Assembly: GCA_017482485.1 (NCBI GenBank)
Contig: JAFUMV010000057.1
Location: 1-54,606, forward strand
Direction of reading: 5' to 3'
Source of the DNA: Lachnospiraceae bacterium
GTDB taxonomy: Bacteria; Bacillota; Clostridia; Lachnospirales; Lachnospiraceae
Length of the DNA stretch: 54,606 nucleotides
Positions 51,471 to 54,606 of this stretch are shown here, in pieces (positions within the stretch are counted from its first letter, which is position 1; every line of letters starts with the position of its first letter). Under the pieces are notes generated by a model. It did no database searches. It saw only the letters and a program-made list of their open reading frames with translations, and was not told the DNA's origin. The position numbers were made by a program, and so were the translations under genes.

Positions 51471-51962
51471 CTATTCCCCTTTTCGAATCACACCGCAGCC
51501 GATTTTATCGCCGGAGTTTCCGGAAGGCTGTGTCATGAAATCATCCGGGTGTGCATGAATGATCACCGATCTTCCGATGACATCCTTTAACTGAAAACGT
51601 TTATCATAAAAAGACAGCCAGGCATATCCCTGATTGGCCAGAAGCGGCGGCATATCTCCGACATGCTGGGGATGAAGCTGATCGGTGGGGTTATAATGGT
51701 TGCCAGTGTGTATAAAATTCTGGGAGCAATCTCCGTTTTCATGGATGTGCATGGCGTAAAAGTTGCTGGAACCGACCTCCGAAACATCCGGAAGCCCGAA
51801 AATTTCCGCTTCCACCAGGATGCCGCCATAGGGCGTATCAAAAAATTTTACCAGGCCGGAAAGCTGGGGATTCGCGGAATTTCCGGTGACCCATGCGGTG
51901 GCGGCAGGCTTGTTGTTTTCCAGAATCTGATTAAAAGTGGTACGGGGCGTGAACTGATACAT
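51471..51962 (-). CDS. Cu/Zn superoxide dismutase family protein, no signal peptide
   Basis: This 163-residue beta-barrel protein has the Cu/Zn SOD ligands in order: MHIHENGDC (two His), GNHYNP (bridging His), then HPQHVGDMPPL (His and Asp), VIIHAHPDDF (final His), and GDKIGCGVI with the second Cys of the disulphide. Unlike most bacterial SodC it has no export signal. AGAGG precedes the ATG on the minus strand. In an anaerobe it may give protection during oxygen exposure. Such signal-less forms also occur in other clostridia, where activity is not always shown. Confidence 0.9.
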   Translation of the reverse strand: MYQFTPRTTFNQILENNKPAATAWVTGNSANPQLSGLVKFFDTPYGGILVEAEIFGLPDVSEVGSSNFYAMHIHENGDCSQNFIHTGNHYNPTDQLHPQHVGDMPPLLANQGYAWLSFYDKRFQLKDVIGRSVIIHAHPDDFMTQPSGNSGDKIGCGVIRKGE

Positions 51963-52149
51963 GAAATGCCTCTGAAAAAATCATTTCTTTATTATATGCG
52001 AAAAAGAGCGGAATGCGATGATCTGACATCCGGGGGGAACTATGACTTGCCAACTAAGCGCTTTTTTATTACAATGAAAAGAAATCATACTGGCGCCTGC
52101 GTTTAGATTTCATCACGTTTTGATCAGGCACCGGGAACGGAGGAGAAAT

Positions 52150-52323
52150 ATGCTTAGTTGTGAATACATTGTGGAAAGTATTGATGGGGATTATGCAAAG
52201 CTGCGCAGAGTGGATATGCCTGAGGAGGAGCTGAAGCTGGTGGCAAGAGCCCTGTTGCCAGACACCATTGCGGAGGGCACAAAGCTGAAATATGAAATGC
52301 TTCAGTATTTTATTATCGATTAA
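52150..52323 (+). CDS. Small DUF3006-like protein
   Basis: This 57-residue acidic protein, MLSCEYIVESIDGDYAKLRRVDMPEEELKL...YFIID, follows a strong GGAGGAG site. The IDGDYAKL...ALLPDTIAEGTKLKYE pattern resembles the small DUF3006 fold, but the match is weak. It stands alone between the SOD and cls genes. Confidence 0.65.
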   Translation: MLSCEYIVESIDGDYAKLRRVDMPEEELKLVARALLPDTIAEGTKLKYEMLQYFIID

Positions 52324-52424
52324 TGTATCTGGCTGATGAACGGTTCATTTCCTGTTATGCCAAGGAAGCTGCAGAATGCGCTGCGTTTGGAACCGGGCTG
52401 TCAAATACCGGATTTGGGATTGAT

Positions 52425-52453
52425 TTGTATTTTTTTCAATGACATGATAAAAT
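52425..52453 (+). promoter_or_regulatory. Candidate cls promoter overlapping terminator stem
   Basis: TTGTAT (52425-52430) and TAAAAT (52448-52453) are separated by 17 bases. The predicted start, near 52459, falls inside the 5' arm of the terminator hairpin at 52451-52495. Confidence 0.6.
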
Positions 52454-52495
52454 AGATGTAATTGCCCGGACACTGGCAATTGCATCTATTTTTTT
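52451..52495 (+). terminator. Strong terminator immediately ahead of cls ribosome site
   Basis: The 16-base arms AATAGATGTAATTGCC and GGCAATTGCATCTATT (one G-U) close an 8-base loop, followed by Ts. The T-run leads straight into the cls GGGAGG site. Confidence 0.88.
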
Positions 52496-52508
52496 GGGAG
52501 GCATCGGA

Positions 52509-54050
52509 ATGCGTACAGAAGAAAAAGCGGCGGTAAAAAACAGTATTGGAAGATTGATCTTTGTTGCTCTTTCTGTATTGATACAGATTGCATGGTTCGT
52601 CATGCTGGTGATCAAATTAAATGATTACTCTGCAGGAATTTCTTTGTTGATGAGTGCGTTGTCGCTGATTGTGGTTTTGCTGATCTACGGCAATCATGAA
52701 AATTCAGCTTTTAAAATGCTCTGGATCATGTTGATAATGGCATTTCCTGTCTTGGGTCTGTGTCTGTATACCTTGCTTGGCAGACCCAGTATTTATTCCT
52801 GGATGCGCAAGCATTTTGAGAAAATTGACAAAAAGCTGGACAGCAAGCTCATTCAGAAGCCGGAAGTGATGGACAGACTGACAGAAGAAAATCTGGCGGT
52901 AGCGAATCAGGCACGCTACATTTTCAATTACGGAAAATATCCGATCTATCAGAATACAGATGTTATTTTTTATGATAACGCATCAAAAGGACTTGAGGCC
53001 CAGAAAGAAGCGCTGCGCTGCGCGGAAAAATTCATCTTCATGGAATACCATGCGATTGAAGATGAAGAGGCATTTGACGGAATCAAACAGATTCTGATTG
53101 AAAAAGCAAAGCAGGGCGTTGAAGTCAGGGTGTTTTATGATGACATCGGCAGCATTGGCTTTATCAATACTGATTTTATTAAAAGAATGGAGAAGGCGGG
53201 AATTCAGTGCCGTGTTTTCAACCCGCTTGTCCCTGTCCTGAATGTATTTATGAATAATCGGGATCACCGAAAAATTACGGTGGTGGACGGAAAAGTAGGA
53301 TTTACCGGCGGTTATAATCTGGCAAACGAATATTTTAATATCACACATCCTTATGGAGAATGGAAAGATACCGGAATCCGGCTGGAAGGGGATGCAGTGA
53401 AAAGTCTGACCGTGCTTTTTTTGGAAATGTGGAATTCCATTAAGGAAACGGATACGGATTATGATCAATTTCTCCCCGATATTCCATATCAGGCAAAGGA
53501 ACAGGGATATATTCAGCCTTATGGCGACAGTCCGCTGGATGATGAGCCCATGGGTGAGAATGTTTATATGAACATTATCAAAAATGCCAAGCACTATGTT
53601 TACTTTATGACACCTTACCTGATTATCAGCGATGAAATGAAAAGGGAGCTGGTGCTGGCAGCCAAAAGAGGGGTTGATGTGAGGATCATTACTCCGGGAA
53701 TCCCGGATAAGAAGCTGGTATATCAGCTCACCCGTTCCTATTATGCAGGACTGGTGAAGGACGGTGTGAGAATCTATGAATATACGCCGGGATTTTTACA
53801 TGCGAAACAATGTGTCAGCGATGATCAGATCGGCACAAACGGTACTATAAATCTGGATTACCGCAGTTTGTATCTACATTTTGAAAATGGTGTACTTTTG
53901 TATGACTGTCAGGCGGTACATGATATAAAGAAGGATTTTGAAAACACATTTGCGCTTTGCGCAGATGTGACGGAGCAGTATCGCAGCGGTCGTTCCACAG
54001 TGCTTCGGATTGGACAGTGTATTTTACGGTTGCTTTCTCCGCTGATGTAG
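52509..54050 (+). CDS. cls: Cardiolipin synthase (phospholipase D family)
   Basis: Cardiolipin synthase condenses two phosphatidylglycerol molecules in the membrane. The 513-residue protein has two N-terminal helices (residues 15-90), then two HxKxxxxD catalytic motifs: NRDHRKITVVDGK (about 252) and LHAKQCVSDDQIGTNG (about 430). GGGAGG lies seven bases upstream of the ATG at 52509; a TTG at 52494 overlaps the terminator and is unlikely. The length is normal. Confidence 0.95.
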   Translation: MRTEEKAAVKNSIGRLIFVALSVLIQIAWFVMLVIKLNDYSAGISLLMSALSLIVVLLIYGNHENSAFKMLWIMLIMAFPVLGLCLYTLLGRPSIYSWMRKHFEKIDKKLDSKLIQKPEVMDRLTEENLAVANQARYIFNYGKYPIYQNTDVIFYDNASKGLEAQKEALRCAEKFIFMEYHAIEDEEAFDGIKQILIEKAKQGVEVRVFYDDIGSIGFINTDFIKRMEKAGIQCRVFNPLVPVLNVFMNNRDHRKITVVDGKVGFTGGYNLANEYFNITHPYGEWKDTGIRLEGDAVKSLTVLFLEMWNSIKETDTDYDQFLPDIPYQAKEQGYIQPYGDSPLDDEPMGENVYMNIIKNAKHYVYFMTPYLIISDEMKRELVLAAKRGVDVRIITPGIPDKKLVYQLTRSYYAGLVKDGVRIYEYTPGFLHAKQCVSDDQIGTNGTINLDYRSLYLHFENGVLLYDCQAVHDIKKDFENTFALCADVTEQYRSGRSTVLRIGQCILRLLSPLM

Positions 54051-54194
54051 CTGTACTTTTAAAGGTTTTTACAAAAAATCAGGGTATTTTAGGAAATTTC
54101 GATCGTGTATACCCCGGTAGAGTAAACCAGCTGAATGAACGGCTGAATTATTATCGGAAATATTTTTTGTATTGATAAAAGAACAAAAATCCTG

Positions 54195-54223
54195 TTGACA
54201 AAAAGTAAGAAAGCTGGTAGGAT
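54195..54223 (+). promoter_or_regulatory. Tandem promoter P1 (rRNA-type array)
   Basis: TTGACA (54195-54200), 17 bases, TAGGAT (54218-54223). Confidence 0.7.
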
Positions 54224-54279
54224 AACATTCGTTGCCGCGAAAAACGACAGCAGCTTCCAAAAGGAAGTTAAAAAGATGC

Positions 54280-54308
54280 TTGACAGAAGCAAAAAGTTCT
54301 GATATAAT
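54280..54308 (+). promoter_or_regulatory. Tandem promoter P2 (rRNA-type array)
   Basis: TTGACA (54280-54285), 17 bases, TATAAT (54303-54308); a perfect consensus promoter, 85 bases after P1. Confidence 0.9.
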
Positions 54309-54368
54309 ATCGAATGTTGCGGCTCACAATGAGCAACAGATTTCTAAAAAAAGAAATCAAAAAAATGC

Positions 54369-54397
54369 TTGACAAGCCGAAGCGAATATGATAAAAT
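54369..54397 (+). promoter_or_regulatory. Tandem promoter P3 (rRNA-type array)
   Basis: TTGACA (54369-54374), 17 bases, TAAAAT (54392-54397); 89 bases after P2. Another TTGACA at 54469, 100 bases on, lacks a -10 box and looks like a decayed fourth unit. Confidence 0.85.
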
Positions 54398-54606
54398 AAT
54401 GAGCGTTGTGGCGGTTAAAACAAAGAGAACTGAGCCAAAACAAAACAGCGATGAAAAATCGCAGCACCTTGACAAATAAACAGTAATGCAACCCTGAAAA
54501 TTCTAAAAAACAGGAACAAGGTTTCCTGGTTTGAATTTCAGAGAACAAAAACCTTAAAACAGTAATGAACGGTTAAAATTAGCTAGAGTTGATTTTGTCC
54601 GGTTTC
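54398..54606 (+). other. Probable rRNA operon leader
   Basis: After P3 no protein gene is seen. The stretch has a GCGAT/ATCGC hairpin near 54448-54462, the isolated TTGACA at 54469, and AAACAGTAATG twice (54478 and 54557). The strong promoter array suggests that 16S rRNA starts just past the window end, but the 16S 5' end itself is not seen here. Confidence 0.5.

Noticed and set aside
51663-52106. Open frame on the plus strand across the SOD gene
   Set aside because: It is antisense to a clearly recognisable Cu/Zn SOD with all ligands and has no family features.
54579-54606. Resemblance of AGAGTTGATTTTGTCC to the 16S rRNA 5' end
   Set aside because: The true start reads AGAGTTTGATC(C/A)TGGCTC; the spacing and the following bases differ. 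It is treated as leader sequence.

Overview
The window looks like chromosomal DNA from a Gram-positive clostridium, most likely a member of the Lachnospiraceae. This rests on protein families, not on a species match. The markers are a SCIFF peptide with its radical SAM maturase next to a fused SecDF, a YlmC/YmxH sporulation protein, a split ThrE-type exporter, a DUF6472 microprotein, strong AGGAGG-type ribosome binding sites, moderate GC, and consensus TTGACA-17-TATAAT promoters. The species cannot be named from this sequence.

Layout. 1-3.5 kb (minus strand): an NSS sodium symporter, a cysteine-rich ferritin-like protein and a small conserved protein, with several large hairpins. 3.5-9.7 kb: a broken DUF1015 gene, glycogen branching enzyme GlgB with an unusual Lys/Ala tail, an MscS channel, tRNA-Thr(CGU) and a PLP aminotransferase. 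9.7-19.4 kb: the two-part ThrE exporter, a DUF6472 microprotein, a 520-bp non-coding stretch rich in palindromes, yceD-rpmF, SCIFF-maturase-SecDF, recJ and a PfkB sugar kinase. 19.4-23.9 kb: a candidate C-rich small RNA, then a surface-glycan module (polytopic membrane protein, acyltransferase 3, secreted SGNH hydrolase with an Ala-Gln repeat). 24-30 kb: ylmC, nrdR and a complete five-gene peptide-type ABC importer. 30-35 kb: a YqeG phosphatase, aroE, a fused shikimate kinase/type II dehydroquinase, a DUF1292 protein and a Sip1/raffinose-synthase-type alpha-galactosidase.

35.4-41.9 kb is a complete Wadjet (JetABCD) operon. It comprises an SMC/MukBEF-like complex plus a TOPRIM-type nuclease that in characterised systems cleaves closed circular plasmids. 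It is bordered upstream by a dispersed palindromic repeat and downstream by a decayed PD-(D/E)XK (Rpn-type) transposase gene. 42.8-54 kb is accessory-looking: a metallophosphoesterase, an HTH-TPR regulator, an 11-residue-repeat protein, a four-helix-bundle protein, an MmcQ/YjbR protein, a methyltransferase, a YdcF protein, an APH(3')-like kinase, an ABC transporter behind a MerR-type promoter, a Cu/Zn SOD-like protein and cardiolipin synthase.

The last 0.5 kb carries three consensus promoters in tandem plus a fourth decayed copy. This is the arrangement expected ahead of an rRNA operon, which would start just beyond the window.

Most genes are ordinary core functions. The parts most worth a second look are the candidate small RNA near 19.5 kb, the shared palindromic element (11.27 and 35.22 kb), the promoter nested in a terminator ahead of cls, the orphan MerR-type operator, the AroK-AroQ fusion, the Wadjet operon with its decayed neighbour, and the Cys-rich ferritin-like protein.
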